From NCBI RefSeq assembly GCF_014201505.1, contig NZ_JACHEO010000004.1:62001-126000 (forward strand): a stretch of 64,000 nt of DNA, written 5' to 3'. Both the position numbers and the translations under genes were made by a program. This document shows positions 9,172-18,652 of the stretch, in pieces (positions within the stretch are counted from its first letter, which is position 1; each line of letters begins with the position of its first letter). The stretch comes from Desulfoprunum benzoelyticum. Its GTDB lineage: Bacteria; Desulfobacterota; Desulfobulbia; Desulfobulbales; Desulfocapsaceae. The notes under the pieces were generated by a model. It worked only from the letters and a program-made list of their open reading frames with translations. It did not search any database and had not been told where the DNA came from.

Positions 9172-9738
9172 CTATTTGGGTACCGTGTCGATATGGCATT
9201 CCTTCATGGTTTTCGAAACCTCCTGGTAGACATCGGAAAACCGCAGCAGCCCGACGATCTGATCGCCGTCAACGACAAACAGCGAGTCATGGCGATTCAT
9301 CACGAACAGGTGGAAGCACTTGGCCATGAGGTCATCAACCGCCACGGTCTGTCCTTCGGATGGGCCCTTGAGGAAATCTTTGACCTGAACCTGCGCCGCT
9401 TTGCGGCACAGGTCGTGGAAAGGATTTCCCCAGAGATTGTAGTCCTCCTGGATGGTTTTCCAGATATTGGTGAACCCGAAGCGGGAGAGGGTGTTCTCGG
9501 CAACGATCCGGCTGTAGTTGGTCTCCAGTCCGCGCAGCAGATCGATGGGGCTGAGTTTGCCGATGATCCTGTGATCATCGTCCTCCACCAGAAGGATTCT
9601 TTGCCTGGCCTCCCCGGTCATGTATTTTTGCTGAGCGGCCTCCAGGGCTCTGACCGCCTCATAAAAACTCGTACGGTAGGAAATCTTCGGAAACCTGTCA
9701 ACCGGAACCATAAGGTCGCGCACATGCATCTTTTCCAT
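9172..9738 (-). CDS. CBS-domain protein
   Basis: The protein (188 residues from the chosen ATG) has two CBS motifs: one near the N-terminus (MHVRDLMVPVDRFPKIS..., with ILLVEDDDHRIIGKLSPIDLL) and one at the C-terminus (SLFVVDGDQIVGLLRFSDVY). They flank a helical insert. CBS pairs bind adenine nucleotides and act as regulatory modules. GAGGAG lies 9 bases before the ATG at 9738; an in-frame ATG at 9765 (nine residues longer) has only a weak ribosome site. It sits 174 bases upstream of the P2 ATPase on the same strand. Its target is unknown. Confidence 0.82.
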   Translation of the reverse strand: MEKMHVRDLMVPVDRFPKISYRTSFYEAVRALEAAQQKYMTGEARQRILLVEDDDHRIIGKLSPIDLLRGLETNYSRIVAENTLSRFGFTNIWKTIQEDYNLWGNPFHDLCRKAAQVQVKDFLKGPSEGQTVAVDDLMAKCFHLFVMNRHDSLFVVDGDQIVGLLRFSDVYQEVSKTMKECHIDTVPK

Positions 9739-9770
9739 TTCCTTCGTCTCCTCGTTGAAGATCATTCTTC

Positions 9771-9788
9771 ATATGTATCGGTACATAT
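9771..9788. promoter_or_regulatory. Perfect inverted repeat upstream of CBS gene
   Basis: ATATGTA-TCGG-TACATAT is a 7+7 inverted repeat with a 4-base centre, 33 bases upstream of the preferred CBS-protein ATG and inside the divergent gap to the K+ channel gene. It could be an operator; alone it is too AT-rich and short to be a terminator. Confidence 0.35.
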
Positions 9789-10092
9789 CTTACCACGACA
9801 GGCACCGGCAATGACGACAATAGCCTTGACGGTGCGCCCGATTGCATGAATACTTGCCATAGCCTGTGCATCTCGAGCCGATTGCAGCGGATTATCCCTG
9901 CAGCTTGAATTTGGCATTGAGAAGAGTATTCTTCATATTATGACGACAGAATTCAAATTTCCACCATACGCCGCTGAAATCAATGTGCTGGCAGCAATTA
10001 ATCGAAAGCCTCTTCTCATTCATTCCTTTGCCCAAGCATCCCAGCCTGCCCGAATCCTTCCGCCAAGCGGCTCATGACGAGACCATGCGACC
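9789..10092. other. Divergent intergenic region, CBS gene / K+ channel gene
   Basis: About 300 bases without a convincing gene. Possible promoters for the two divergent genes must lie here, but no strong -35/-10 pair stands out. AT-rich stretches occur near 9925-9965. Confidence 0.4.
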
Positions 10093-11787
10093 ATGAAATA
10101 TCTCCCGTCCCAGATCATCTATCTGATGCAGAACCGGCGGACCCGGCGCAATATCCGCACCCTGTTCGAATTCCTCTTCCTGCTCGGCCTGTTCATCGTG
10201 GCGTACAGCCTTCTCTTTCATGTCATCATGAACATCGAAGGCCGTTACTACTCGATCATCACCGGCTTCTACTGGACCCTGACGGTCATGTCGACCCTGG
10301 GATTCGGCGATATCACCTTCGAGAGCGACATCGGCAAGATCTTCTCCATCATCGTTCTCCTCTCCGGCATCGTCTTCCTGCTGATCATGCTGCCCTTCAC
10401 CTTCATCCAGTTCTTCTATGCCCCCTGGCTCGAGGCCCAGTCCAAATCCCGGGCTCCCCGGCAGTTGCCGGAGAATTTCGCCAACCATGTCATCATCACC
10501 GGCTACGACCCGATCACCATCGCCCTCATCGGCCGCCTCCGTCAGTACGGGCACGACTACGTCATCCTCATTCCGGAGGTGCAGCAGGCCCTCGACCTGG
10601 TGGACCAGGGCCTGCAGGTCCTCGTCGGCGAACTGGACGACCCTGACACCTACCTCCGCGCCCGCGTCAATGAGGCGGCGCTGGTGGTGGCGGTCAACGA
10701 CGATATGAAAAACACCAGCATCACCTTCATCGTCCGCAGCATCGCCCCGAACGTACCAATCGCCGCCAACGCCGACCTCGACGACTCCATCGATATCCTG
10801 GCCCTGGCCGGCTGCAGCCACGTCTTCCAGTTCATGAACATGCTCGGCCAGTCCCTGGCCCGGCGCACTCTCGGTCGGCGGACACTCGCCAATATCACCT
10901 ACCGCTATGAGGACCTGGTCATCGCCGCGGCCCCGGCGATGCGCACCCGGCTGGTGGGCAGGACCATCAGGGAACTGAGCCTGCGCCAGAAACTCGGGGT
11001 CAACGTCGTCGGCCTGTGGAATCGCGGCCAATTCAGCCTGCCCAGGCCGGAGACCCGCATCGAATCGAGCACCGTCCTGGTCTTCGCCGGTTCCGAGGAA
11101 CAGCTGGCGGCCTATGACAATTACGTCGAAGAGACGCATCCCGTCAACGCCCCGGTCCTGATCCTCGGCGGCGGTCGGGTCGGCAAGGCGGCGGCCATCG
11201 CCCTCCAGGAGGAAGGAATCGCCTACCGCATCATCGACAAGAACCCCCGGATCATCGAAGGCGTCGACAACACCATCGTCGGCAGCGCCGCCGATCACGG
11301 AGTCCTGGGCAGGGCCGGCATCGCCGATGCCCCCTCGGTGTTCATCACGACCCACAGTGACGAGATGAACATCTACCTGACGATCTACTGCCGGCGCCTG
11401 CGGCCCGACATCCAGATCATCTGCCGCTCCAACCTCGACCGCAACATCAACATCCTCCACGCCGCCGGCGCCGACCTGGTCATGTCCCATGCGTCGATGG
11501 CGGCCAACACCATCATCAATCTCCTCTCCCCCGGCAAGGTGCTGATGCTGACCGAGGGGTTGAATATTTTCCGTCACAAGGTCCATCTCCACCTTGTCGG
11601 AAAAACCCTCATCGACAGCGGCATTCGCGAGAACACCGGCTGCAGTGTCATTGCCGTCCGGCGTCAGGAACGCATGCTGATCAACCCCGACCCGAACGAA
11701 CCGTTGCAGACCGACGATGAGATGATCATGATCGGCACCGCCGAATCGGAAAAAACCTTCACGACCATGTACCCGGAAAAGAGCTAG
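10093..11787 (+). CDS. Potassium channel protein with two RCK (TrkA-N/TrkA-C) units
   Basis: A 564-residue protein. The N-terminus has two transmembrane helices around a pore loop whose filter reads TLGFGD (about residues 73-78; canonical T-x-G-Y/F-G-D). Two RCK modules follow. The first starts at NHVIITGYDPITIAL (about 133), with an atypical nucleotide loop. The second starts at APVLILGGGRVGKAAA (about 354), with a canonical Rossmann glycine motif. Each is followed by a TrkA-C-like segment. Known for the architecture: K+ flux gated by ligand binding to the RCK ring. The first unit departs from GxGxxG, so only the second may bind NAD(H). The gene stands alone on the plus strand. Confidence 0.9.
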   Translation: MKYLPSQIIYLMQNRRTRRNIRTLFEFLFLLGLFIVAYSLLFHVIMNIEGRYYSIITGFYWTLTVMSTLGFGDITFESDIGKIFSIIVLLSGIVFLLIMLPFTFIQFFYAPWLEAQSKSRAPRQLPENFANHVIITGYDPITIALIGRLRQYGHDYVILIPEVQQALDLVDQGLQVLVGELDDPDTYLRARVNEAALVVAVNDDMKNTSITFIVRSIAPNVPIAANADLDDSIDILALAGCSHVFQFMNMLGQSLARRTLGRRTLANITYRYEDLVIAAAPAMRTRLVGRTIRELSLRQKLGVNVVGLWNRGQFSLPRPETRIESSTVLVFAGSEEQLAAYDNYVEETHPVNAPVLILGGGRVGKAAAIALQEEGIAYRIIDKNPRIIEGVDNTIVGSAADHGVLGRAGIADAPSVFITTHSDEMNIYLTIYCRRLRPDIQIICRSNLDRNINILHAAGADLVMSHASMAANTIINLLSPGKVLMLTEGLNIFRHKVHLHLVGKTLIDSGIRENTGCSVIAVRRQERMLINPDPNEPLQTDDEMIMIGTAESEKTFTTMYPEKS

Positions 11788-11852
11788 AAAACCGGAAACG
11801 ACCGGCAAGGGGGCTGAATACAGGCGAAAAGTCGCCCCCTCGACCGCTTGCC

Positions 11853-11873
11853 ATATTCAATAATTTTGAATAT
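11853..11873. repeat. 8-bp perfect inverted repeat in AT-rich region
   Basis: ATATTCAA, a 5-base spacer TAATT, then TTGAATAT, 66 bases after the K+ channel stop. It may be an operator or a weak hairpin. A second hairpin of GGGGGC (11809-11814) and GCCCCC (11834-11839) precedes it but is not followed by a T-run. Confidence 0.3.
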
Positions 11874-11992
11874 TTAATGTTTGATTTTTCCACCCTCCGG
11901 GATCAGCCGGACCTCTCCTTGCCGAGACATATACTTGTTATTACAATTGATATTTGATATATTGCAGCATCGTCTTGCAATTATGCAATTTT

Positions 11993-11998
11993 TATAAT
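11993..11998 (+). promoter_or_regulatory. Candidate -10 element of the sucrose operon
   Basis: A perfect TATAAT lies in an AT-rich stretch of the 536-base gap before the sucrose genes. TTGCA-ATTA-TGCAA (11975-11988), an inverted repeat, sits just upstream and could be an operator over the spacer. No good -35 lies at 16-18 bases, so activator dependence is possible. Transcription from here would leave a leader of about 320 bases. Confidence 0.45.
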
Positions 11999-12064
11999 AA
12001 ATTAGTTTGATAATCAACCTGTTGTCTCAAGCGCAGGCTGAGTTTTTTCTCTGACACGACAATC

Positions 12065-12103
12065 CTGCATGCCCGGCGAGAACACCCCTGGCATGCAGTT
12101 TTT
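12065..12103 (+). terminator. Intrinsic-terminator-like hairpin in leader of the sucrose operon
   Basis: CTGCATGCC (12065-12073) pairs perfectly with GGCATGCAG (12090-12098) and is followed at once by five T residues (12099-12103). It lies 278 bases past the K+ channel stop and 221 bases before the sucrose-phosphate synthase ATG. It could end K+ channel transcription, or act as an attenuator of the sucrose operon if the TATAAT at 11993 is used. The 16-base loop lowers its stability. Confidence 0.5.
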
Positions 12104-12323
12104 GCATACCCGCGCATCGTCCGGCACCACAACCGGTAACGGGTGTCCGGCCGTTGCCGGCTATCCGCCTCGGCGTCCGTCACACTCAACTGCCATACAG
12201 CGAACAGGCAGTCCATGATTCCGGTCGTCCCGCCGTCCCGCAGCACTGGCCAGTCGCCCCATCACCAGCGGTATTCCCATTGCGGACGATCCGGCGTTAT
12301 GGACCTGCACAATGGAGGTCACT

Positions 12324-14492
12324 ATGGACAAGCCACCCCTGCATATTTTGATGCTGAGCATCCATGGCCTCGTCCGAGGCCACGACCTGGAGCTTGGCCG
12401 GGACGCCGATACCGGCGGCCAGGTCACCTACGTCGTCGAACTGGCCCGAGCCCTCGGCCGCAACCCGAATGTCGAGTGGGTCGATCTGCTGACCCGGCTG
12501 ATCGACGATCGGGAGGTCTCGTCCGATTATGCCCAGCCTGAAGAAAAGCTGGGGCCGAGGGCACGGATCGTGCGTCTGCCATTCGGTCCGAAACGCTACC
12601 TGCGCAAGGAAGTTCTGTGGAAGCACCTCGATCACCTGGTCGACCGCTGTCTGCACCACCTCCGTTCCCAGGAGAAGCTGCCGGACGTCATCCACTCCCA
12701 TTATGCCGATGCCGGCTACGTCGGCACGCAGCTGTCACGGCTGCTCGGCATCCCCCAGATCCATACCGGCCATTCGCTTGGCCGCGGCAAACTGCAGCGG
12801 CTGCTTCAGTCGGGGAGAAAGAAGAGTTCGCTGGAACGTCAGTTCAACTTTGCCCAGCGTCTTGCCGCCGAGGAGGAGGTGCTCAGCCATGCCTCGCTGA
12901 TCGTCGCCAGCACCCGCCAGGAGATTGTCACCCAGTATGGCGATTATATCAATTTCGATGCCAAACGGGCCAGCGTCATTCCCCCCGGCACCGACACCAC
13001 GCGGTTTTCAGCGCCGGGTCGGCGACCGATCTCCGAAACGGTCTGCCGGATGGTCGACCGTTTCCTTGATATCCCGGAAAAACCCTGTATCCTCGCGATC
13101 TGCAGACCGGAAACGAAAAAAAATCTGCACCGCCTGCTCACCGCCTATGGCGAGGACGCGGATCTGCAGGAGATGGCCAATCTGGTGATCATCGCCGGCA
13201 ACCGCGACGATATCCAGACCATGGAGGCCGCCCAGCAGCAGGTGCTGGCGGATCTGTTGCTGGCGATCGACCGCTACGACCTGTGGGGCAAGGTCGCCAT
13301 ACCCAAACACCATCGAATGGAGGACATCCCCGACCTCTATCGCCTCGCCGCCAGACGGCGCGGGGTATTCGTCAACCCGGCCCTCACCGAGCCCTTCGGC
13401 CTCACCCTGATCGAGGCCGCAGCCAGCGGTCTGCCGATCGTCGCCACCGAAGACGGCGGTCCTATCGACATCATCGGCAACTGCCGCAACGGTCTGCTGA
13501 TCGATCCCCTGAAGCCCGAGGGCATCGCCCTCGCCCTGAAAACGGTCCTCAGCGACCGCAAGGCCTGGAGAACCTGGGCCCGCAGCGGTATTCTCGGCGT
13601 CAAACGGCACTATACCTGGGCCGGACATGTCGCCCAGTACCTCAATGCTGTCCGGCGGGTGCTGCGCAAGGATCGCAAGCGGTTCCGCCGCCAGCTGGCG
13701 ACCTTCGCCCATGACCGCCGGTCGGCACTGCCGCTGGCCAGACAGGCGCTGATCAGCGATATCGACAACACCCTGATCGGCGATCAGGAGGGCCTGGAGC
13801 AACTGATCGAGTGGCTGCAGGTCCGTGCGGGACGGGTCGCCTTCGGGGTCGCGACCGGGCGCAGCCTGGCCGGCACGGTCCGAACGTTGCGCGACTGGCG
13901 GGTGCCGATGCCGGATGTGGTGATCACCTCGGTCGGCACGGAGATCGCCTATGGACCCGACCTCCGTGCCGATCCCGGCTGGGCCAAACTCATTCGCCAC
14001 CAGTGGCGACGCGACGCCCTGGCCGAAGCGATGACCGCCATCCCCGGCATTACCTTGCAGCAGAAGGAGAACCAGCGTCAGTTCAAGATCAGTTACAATG
14101 TCATCCCCGAGCTGATGCCGCCCATAGACCAGGTCGGCGCCTATCTCCAGCGCCTCAACCTGCGCGCCAACCTGATCTACTCGCACCAGGCCTATCTCGA
14201 TATCCTGCCGGTGCGCGCCTCAAAGGGGCAGGCCATCCGCTACCTCGCCTACAAGTGGGGCCTGCCGCTCAACTCCTTTCTCGTCGCCGGCGACTCCGGC
14301 AACGACATAGAGATGATGCTCGGCGACACCCTCGGGGTCATCGTCGGCAACCACAGCCCCGAGATCAGATCGCTCAAGGGGCGACATCAGGTCTATTTCG
14401 CCTCCGATCACTATGCGCGGGGGATTCTCGAAGGAATCGCCCATTATCAATTCGGCGGTTCCAGCCATCCACAAAGGTTTCTGACGTCATGA
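12324..14492 (+). CDS. Bidomainal sucrose-phosphate synthase / sucrose-phosphatase
   Basis: A 722-residue protein. A GT4 glycosyltransferase (about residues 1-460) shows the N-terminal [14 protein letters not shown] nucleotide loop and the E-x7-E motif in [24 protein letters not shown]-family phosphatase (about 475-710) shows DIDNTLIGD (DxDxT nucleophile motif) and [10 protein letters not shown]. Reaction: UDP-glucose plus fructose-6-phosphate gives sucrose-6-phosphate, then the HAD part would release sucrose. Both active-site sets look intact, which favours a two-step enzyme over the phosphatase-dead fusions known in some taxa. GGAGGT lies 4 bases before the ATG at 12324; an ATG at 12312 would overlap that site. 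The stop overlaps the sucrose synthase start (ATGA). Confidence 0.92.
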   Translation: MDKPPLHILMLSIHGLVRGHDLELGRDADTGGQVTYVVELARALGRNPNVEWVDLLTRLIDDREVSSDYAQPEEKLGPRARIVRLPFGPKRYLRKEVLWKHLDHLVDRCLHHLRSQEKLPDVIHSHYADAGYVGTQLSRLLGIPQIHTGHSLGRGKLQRLLQSGRKKSSLERQFNFAQRLAAEEEVLSHASLIVASTRQEIVTQYGDYINFDAKRASVIPPGTDTTRFSAPGRRPISETVCRMVDRFLDIPEKPCILAICRPETKKNLHRLLTAYGEDADLQEMANLVIIAGNRDDIQTMEAAQQQVLADLLLAIDRYDLWGKVAIPKHHRMEDIPDLYRLAARRRGVFVNPALTEPFGLTLIEAAASGLPIVATEDGGPIDIIGNCRNGLLIDPLKPEGIALALKTVLSDRKAWRTWARSGILGVKRHYTWAGHVAQYLNAVRRVLRKDRKRFRRQLATFAHDRRSALPLARQALISDIDNTLIGDQEGLEQLIEWLQVRAGRVAFGVATGRSLAGTVRTLRDWRVPMPDVVITSVGTEIAYGPDLRADPGWAKLIRHQWRRDALAEAMTAIPGITLQQKENQRQFKISYNVIPELMPPIDQVGAYLQRLNLRANLIYSHQAYLDILPVRASKGQAIRYLAYKWGLPLNSFLVAGDSGNDIEMMLGDTLGVIVGNHSPEIRSLKGRHQVYFASDHYARGILEGIAHYQFGGSSHPQRFLTS

Positions 14493-16885
14493 TCGAAGAA
14501 CTGATCCAATTCACACGAGAGAACCGAGATTCCGTCTATACTTTTCTGCGGCGGTGCTTCGGCTGCAACCGCCTGTTCCTCCTTCCTTCCGACCTGCGTC
14601 AGGAATTCCGGCAGATGGGCGACGAGAGCGATCGCAACCTGCCCGACTCCTGCCTCCAGACCTTTGTCTTCCATCTCCAGGAAGGGGTCTTCAACCAGCC
14701 CTGGGCCTATTTTTCGGTGCGAGGGCGGATCGCCGAGTGGCGCTTTGTGCGGATGCATATCGAACATGTGGTGCCTGAGGAGATAGACATCAGCGAATTT
14801 CTGCGCTTCAAGGAGGCTCAGGTCCTCCCCGCTGATGATGGACATCCTGTGCTCGAAATCGATTTCGGTCCCTTCGGCAGAGACTTCCCCCGGTTGAAGG
14901 AGGCCAGAACGATCGGCCAGGGGGTGATGTTTCTTAATCGTCAGCTCTCGAGCACGCTGTTTCAAAGAGTTCACGAAGGAGAGGTGCGCCTGCTGAATTT
15001 TCTCAAGGTCCATTCCATCGACGGCAAAACGCTGATGATTCACGGCGATTTCAATTCGGTGACGGCCCTGCGGGAAGGCCTGCGCAAGGCACTGGGGTGG
15101 GTTGACAAACTCGACGGCCAGACCCCTCTCGAAAAGTTTGCCGATGCCCTCTCGCGAATGGGGTTTTCCCCCGGTTGGGGCGATTGCGCCGAACGGGTGG
15201 CCGAGACGATGAACCTCCTTCTCGATCTGCTCGAAGCGCCATCGCCGGGAAACCTCGAGGCCTTCCTGGCCCGCATCCCGATGATCTCACGGCTGCTGGT
15301 AGTCTCGCCGCACGGCTATTTCGGCCAGCACAATGTCCTCGGCCTGCCGGACACCGGCGGTCAGGTCGTCTATATCCTCGACCAGGTGCGGGCACTGGAA
15401 CATGAGATGCGGGAACGGCTGGCCCGGCAGGGTGTCATCGTCGAACCGAAGATCCTCATCCTCACCCGCCTCATCCCGGACGCCGAGGGCACGACCTGCG
15501 GCCAGCGCCTCGAAAAGGTCAACGGCTGCAGCAACACCTGGATTCTCCGGGTACCGTTCCACAAGGAAAACGGCGAGATCATCCGCCACTGGATCTCCCG
15601 TTTCGAAATCTGGCCGTATCTCGAAGACTTCGCCGGACATGCCGAACGGGAGGCCCTGGCGGAACTGGGCGGTCGGCCCGACCTGATCATCGGCAACTAT
15701 TCCGACGGCAACCTGGTCGCCTCCCTGCTCAGCCAGCGCCTCGGCATCACCCAGTGCAATATCGCCCATGCCCTCGAAAAAACGAAGTATCTTCACTCCG
15801 ACCTGTACTGGCATGAAAACGACGACCAGTACCATTTTTCCTGTCAGTACACCGCCGATCTGATCGCGATGAACACCGCCGACTTCATCATCACCAGCAC
15901 CTACCAGGAGATCGTCGGCACCGCGGACTCGATCGGCCAATACGAGAGCTATCGTTCCTTCACCATGCCCGGGCTGTTCCGGGTGATCGACGGCATCAAC
16001 CTCTTCGATCCGAAATTCAACATCGTCTCGCCGGGCGCCAATGCCGGGGTCTATTTTTCCCACAGCGAAGAGGATCGGCGGTTGAGTTCTCTCCATCCGG
16101 AGATCGAAGAGCTGTTGTTCGGCGGTCCCCACCCCTGCGCCCGCGGGGTCCTGGTGAAGAGGGAGAAACCGGTGATCTTTTCCATGGCCCGCCTCGACCG
16201 GATCAAGAACCTCACCGGCCTGGTCGACTGGTACGGCCGCTCCGAGCGGCTGCGCGGGCTCGCCAACCTGGTGGTGATCGGCGGCTATATGACCGCCGAG
16301 GAGTCGCGCGACCACGAGGAGCAGGAACAGATCCGGCTCATGCACGAACTGATCGACCGGCACCAGCTCGACGGTCAAATCCGCTGGCTGGGACTGCATA
16401 TGGAAAAAAACTTGTCCGGCGAAATGTACCGCTACATCGCCGACCTGCGTGGAATTTTCGTTCAGCCTGCCCTGTTCGAGGCCTTCGGCCTGACAATCAT
16501 CGAGGCGATGTCCTCGGGACTGCCGACTTTTGCGACCAGATACGGCGGCCCGCTGGAGATCATCCGCCATAACGTCTCCGGTTTCCATATCGATCCCAAC
16601 GACGGTGATTCCTGTGCGGCGCAGATTGCCGATTTCCTCGAAACCTGCGATGCCGATCCGCAGGAGTGGCAACGACTGTCGCTCGGGGCGCTGGCCCGGG
16701 TCAAGACCCATTACACCTGGAAGCAGTACGCGGAACGGATGATGACACTGTCCCGGATCTACGGATTCTGGAAATATATGAGCAATCTGGAAAGAGAGGA
16801 GACCGCCCGCTACCTGCACATGTTCTACCAGCTGCAGTACCGCCCCCTCGCCGAGGCGGTGCGCCGGGGAGCGACGCATCAGTGA
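14489..16885 (+). CDS. susA: Sucrose synthase
   Basis: A 798-residue protein, normal length for bacterial sucrose synthase. The N-terminal regulatory part (about residues 1-270) is followed by a GT4 core starting at [20 protein letters not shown] (about 270-289) with [15 protein letters not shown]. The core carries the E-x7-E motif in [20 protein letters not shown]. Reaction: sucrose + NDP = NDP-glucose + fructose, reversible, in the cytoplasm. The ATG overlaps the preceding stop (ATGA), so both genes are one operon. The open frame extends upstream but only in the wrong frame of the previous gene. Fructose released here could be phosphorylated by the fructokinase at 36706-37590. Confidence 0.95.
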   Translation: MIEELIQFTRENRDSVYTFLRRCFGCNRLFLLPSDLRQEFRQMGDESDRNLPDSCLQTFVFHLQEGVFNQPWAYFSVRGRIAEWRFVRMHIEHVVPEEIDISEFLRFKEAQVLPADDGHPVLEIDFGPFGRDFPRLKEARTIGQGVMFLNRQLSSTLFQRVHEGEVRLLNFLKVHSIDGKTLMIHGDFNSVTALREGLRKALGWVDKLDGQTPLEKFADALSRMGFSPGWGDCAERVAETMNLLLDLLEAPSPGNLEAFLARIPMISRLLVVSPHGYFGQHNVLGLPDTGGQVVYILDQVRALEHEMRERLARQGVIVEPKILILTRLIPDAEGTTCGQRLEKVNGCSNTWILRVPFHKENGEIIRHWISRFEIWPYLEDFAGHAEREALAELGGRPDLIIGNYSDGNLVASLLSQRLGITQCNIAHALEKTKYLHSDLYWHENDDQYHFSCQYTADLIAMNTADFIITSTYQEIVGTADSIGQYESYRSFTMPGLFRVIDGINLFDPKFNIVSPGANAGVYFSHSEEDRRLSSLHPEIEELLFGGPHPCARGVLVKREKPVIFSMARLDRIKNLTGLVDWYGRSERLRGLANLVVIGGYMTAEESRDHEEQEQIRLMHELIDRHQLDGQIRWLGLHMEKNLSGEMYRYIADLRGIFVQPALFEAFGLTIIEAMSSGLPTFATRYGGPLEIIRHNVSGFHIDPNDGDSCAAQIADFLETCDADPQEWQRLSLGALARVKTHYTWKQYAERMMTLSRIYGFWKYMSNLEREETARYLHMFYQLQYRPLAEAVRRGATHQ

Positions 16886-16894
16886 GCGATCTCG

Positions 16895-16941
16895 TGCAGT
16901 TAAGCGGCCGGCCCGCTTCGGGACGGTCCGCTTGAACTGCA
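16895..16941. repeat. Long imperfect inverted repeat after sucrose synthase
   Basis: TGCAGTTAAGCGG (16895-16907) faces CCGCTTGAACTGCA (16928-16941), differing by one extra base, and the inner bases continue the pairing with small bulges. It begins 10 bases past the susA stop. There is no T-run after it, so it is a poor intrinsic terminator on the plus strand. It coincides with the left boundary of a region that looks foreign. Confidence 0.5.
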
Positions 16942-17248
16942 GGTTAGAAACCGGTGGGGTACCGCCACCCTGGCGCGGGCCACCGATCCTCTTCTTGTTC
17001 TTTGCAGGTGCTACCGACGCCCGAGCAAGCTGCCCGGTGCTGCATTAGCCGACGCTGATGCCCTGGAAGCTTACCGCCACGGAAGCGACTGCCGAAAATA
17101 ACGATCTCCACCGAAGGCAAGGCGTCAGCCAAGGCCGCAGCCAAGCGAAACCGCCGGCTGATCGAAGCGTGCTTACGACATCGTTTGGCGAAGCGGCCGA
17201 TGCTCCCCCACCGCTGGACCGACCATCGTTCGAGCACTTGAAGCCCGA
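16942..17248. other. Gene-free stretch at the left of a putative insertion
   Basis: About 300 bases with no recognisable gene in any frame; short open frames give low-complexity or unfamiliar translations. It may be a decayed remnant carried with the oxidoreductase that follows. Confidence 0.4.
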
Positions 17249-17252
17249 TTTA

Positions 17253-17279
17253 ATTGCGCGTAATCTATTTGTGTACAAT
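17253..17279 (+). promoter_or_regulatory. Promoter and OhrR-like operator candidate for the MDR oxidoreductase
   Basis: The near-palindrome ATTGCGCGTAAT (17253-17264) resembles the AATTGCGCGCAATT-like sites used by OhrR-family regulators as I recall them. TACAAT (17274-17279, 5 of 6 matches to -10) follows, 65 bases before the ATG at 17345. A broken OhrR/MarR gene lies just downstream of the oxidoreductase gene, which supports the link. No consensus -35 is present. Confidence 0.4.
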
Positions 17280-17344
17280 CAGGCCGCGAGGCGCCCCCGC
17301 TTGTGGATGGAGCGCGCGTTGACTGGCAACTTTAAGGAGTGACC

Positions 17345-18361
17345 ATGAAGGCTTATCGGATCTCGCATGGCGGGCAAATCGACGGACTGCAGTTGGAAGA
17401 CATCGTCGAGCGCCCGCTCGAGCCCTACGAAGTACGCGTCAGGGTGCGTGCTGTGTCGCTAAATTATCGCGATCTGGTGGTCGCCAAGGGGATGGATCCG
17501 ACGAAGGTAGATCGCCCGGTCATTCCCTGTTCCGATGGCGCGGGAGATGTCATCGCTGTCGGTTCGATGGTCCGCCGGGTCAAGCCGGGCGACCGGGTGG
17601 CGGCGTCCTTCTTCCCCCATTGGCTCGAAGGTGGGCCTGATCGAAGCAAGGTCCGGAACTCGCTCGGTGGCGACGTCGACGGTATGCTGGCCGAAGAAGT
17701 CACGCTGCATGAGGAAACCCTCGCCAAGATCCCGGACCAGCTTGGATACGTCGAGGCGTCGACCCTCCCGTGTGCAGGCGTCACCGCGTGGAATGCGATC
17801 TTCGAGTCATCCGACGTTCGCCCCGGCGATACTGTTCTCCTGCTTGGCACCGGTGGTGTTTCAATCCTGGGTCTGCAGCTGGCAAAGGCTGCAGGCCTGC
17901 GGGTGATCGTCACATCGTCCAGCGATGAGAAGCTGGCGCGCGCCCGCGCCCTGGGTGCGGATGTGACGATCAACTACCGTGCGACCCCCGAATGGCAGGA
18001 CGAGGTGCTAAACCAAACTGGCGGCGAGGGAGTCGATCTGGTGCTGGAGGTAGGCGGGCAGGGAACCGTTACCCGCTCTGTCGCATCCACCGCCGTGGGC
18101 GGGACCATCGCCGTCATCGGGGGCGTCAGCGGCTTCGGTGGCGAGGTCAATCCGATGACCCTGACGCTCGGTGCCAAGCGCATGATCGGCATCTACGTCG
18201 GCAGCCGAGCCATGTTGGAGCAAGCAGCGGGGCTGGTCGCTGGAACCGGCATGAAGCCGGTGGTCGATCGCGTATTCCCGTTTGCCGAGGCGCAGGAAGC
18301 GTTCCGCCACCTTGAGTCGGGAGCGCATTTCGGCAAGGTCGTAATCGAACTGACGCAATAG
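17345..18361 (+). CDS. Zinc-independent MDR-family NAD(P)-dependent alcohol dehydrogenase / quinone reductase-like protein
   Basis: A 338-residue protein. The GroES-like N-terminal half (about residues 1-130) includes VSLNYRDLVVAKG. The Rossmann half begins at PGDTVLLLGTGGVSILGLQLAKAAG (about 159), split here as VLLLGTGGVS and LQLAKAAG. The catalytic zinc cysteine/histidine set and the structural four-cysteine loop of classic ADHs are absent, as in quinone-oxidoreductase-like members. AAGGAG lies 6 bases before the ATG at 17345; an in-frame GTG at 17339 is too close to it. It is followed by a broken OhrR/MarR gene. Codon choice and local composition differ from the flanking genes, suggesting transfer, perhaps from another proteobacterial class. 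Substrate unknown. Confidence 0.82.
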   Translation: MKAYRISHGGQIDGLQLEDIVERPLEPYEVRVRVRAVSLNYRDLVVAKGMDPTKVDRPVIPCSDGAGDVIAVGSMVRRVKPGDRVAASFFPHWLEGGPDRSKVRNSLGGDVDGMLAEEVTLHEETLAKIPDQLGYVEASTLPCAGVTAWNAIFESSDVRPGDTVLLLGTGGVSILGLQLAKAAGLRVIVTSSSDEKLARARALGADVTINYRATPEWQDEVLNQTGGEGVDLVLEVGGQGTVTRSVASTAVGGTIAVIGGVSGFGGEVNPMTLTLGAKRMIGIYVGSRAMLEQAAGLVAGTGMKPVVDRVFPFAEAQEAFRHLESGAHFGKVVIELTQ

Positions 18362-18394
18362 TCCCGCCGCCGACTTTCCCGACCGAGACCCAAA

Positions 18395-18652
18395 ATGCCA
18401 GAGAATAAAGCGCCCCCTGTGTGTGACGACCTGATGTCGCTCGACCGGCAGGTGTGTTTCGCTCTCTATGCCGCATCGAACCTCGTTACCCGCCAGTACC
18501 GGCCGCTGCTGGCCGAACTCGGACTCACGTTCCCGCAGTATCTGGTGATGCTGGTGCTGTGGGAATCCGAGCAACAGACCGTCGGCGCTATCGGTGAACG
18601 GCTCCACCTTGACAGCGGCACCCTGACGCCGCTTGCCGAGCGTAGGCTTTGA
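18395..18652 (+). pseudogene. Truncated OhrR/MarR-family regulator
   Basis: The 85-residue product matches the N-terminal part of OhrR-like MarR proteins. It has the redox cysteine context [23 protein letters not shown] (about residues 17-39, C at 21) and the winged-helix start [13 protein letters not shown]...[11 protein letters not shown]. Family members run to about 140-150 residues. Here the frame breaks inside the recognition region after [10 protein letters not shown] downstream shifted frame still reads something like RLESRG and then GLVVS, as expected for a decayed C-terminus. It starts 33 bases after the oxidoreductase gene, so the pair was probably one peroxide- or electrophile-responsive unit. 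Confidence 0.7.

Noticed and set aside
10072..11808. Long open frame (578 codons) on the minus strand opposite the K+ channel gene
   Set aside because: It is antisense to a clearly conserved gene, acidic and repetitive in composition, and caused by GC-rich codon bias.
11809..11839. GGGGGC / GCCCCC hairpin as terminator for the K+ channel gene
   Set aside because: Only six pairs with a 19-base loop and no T-run directly after; weak.
15287..16879. 530-codon minus-strand frame opposite sucrose synthase
   Set aside because: Shadow of the sucrose synthase codons; no known domains.
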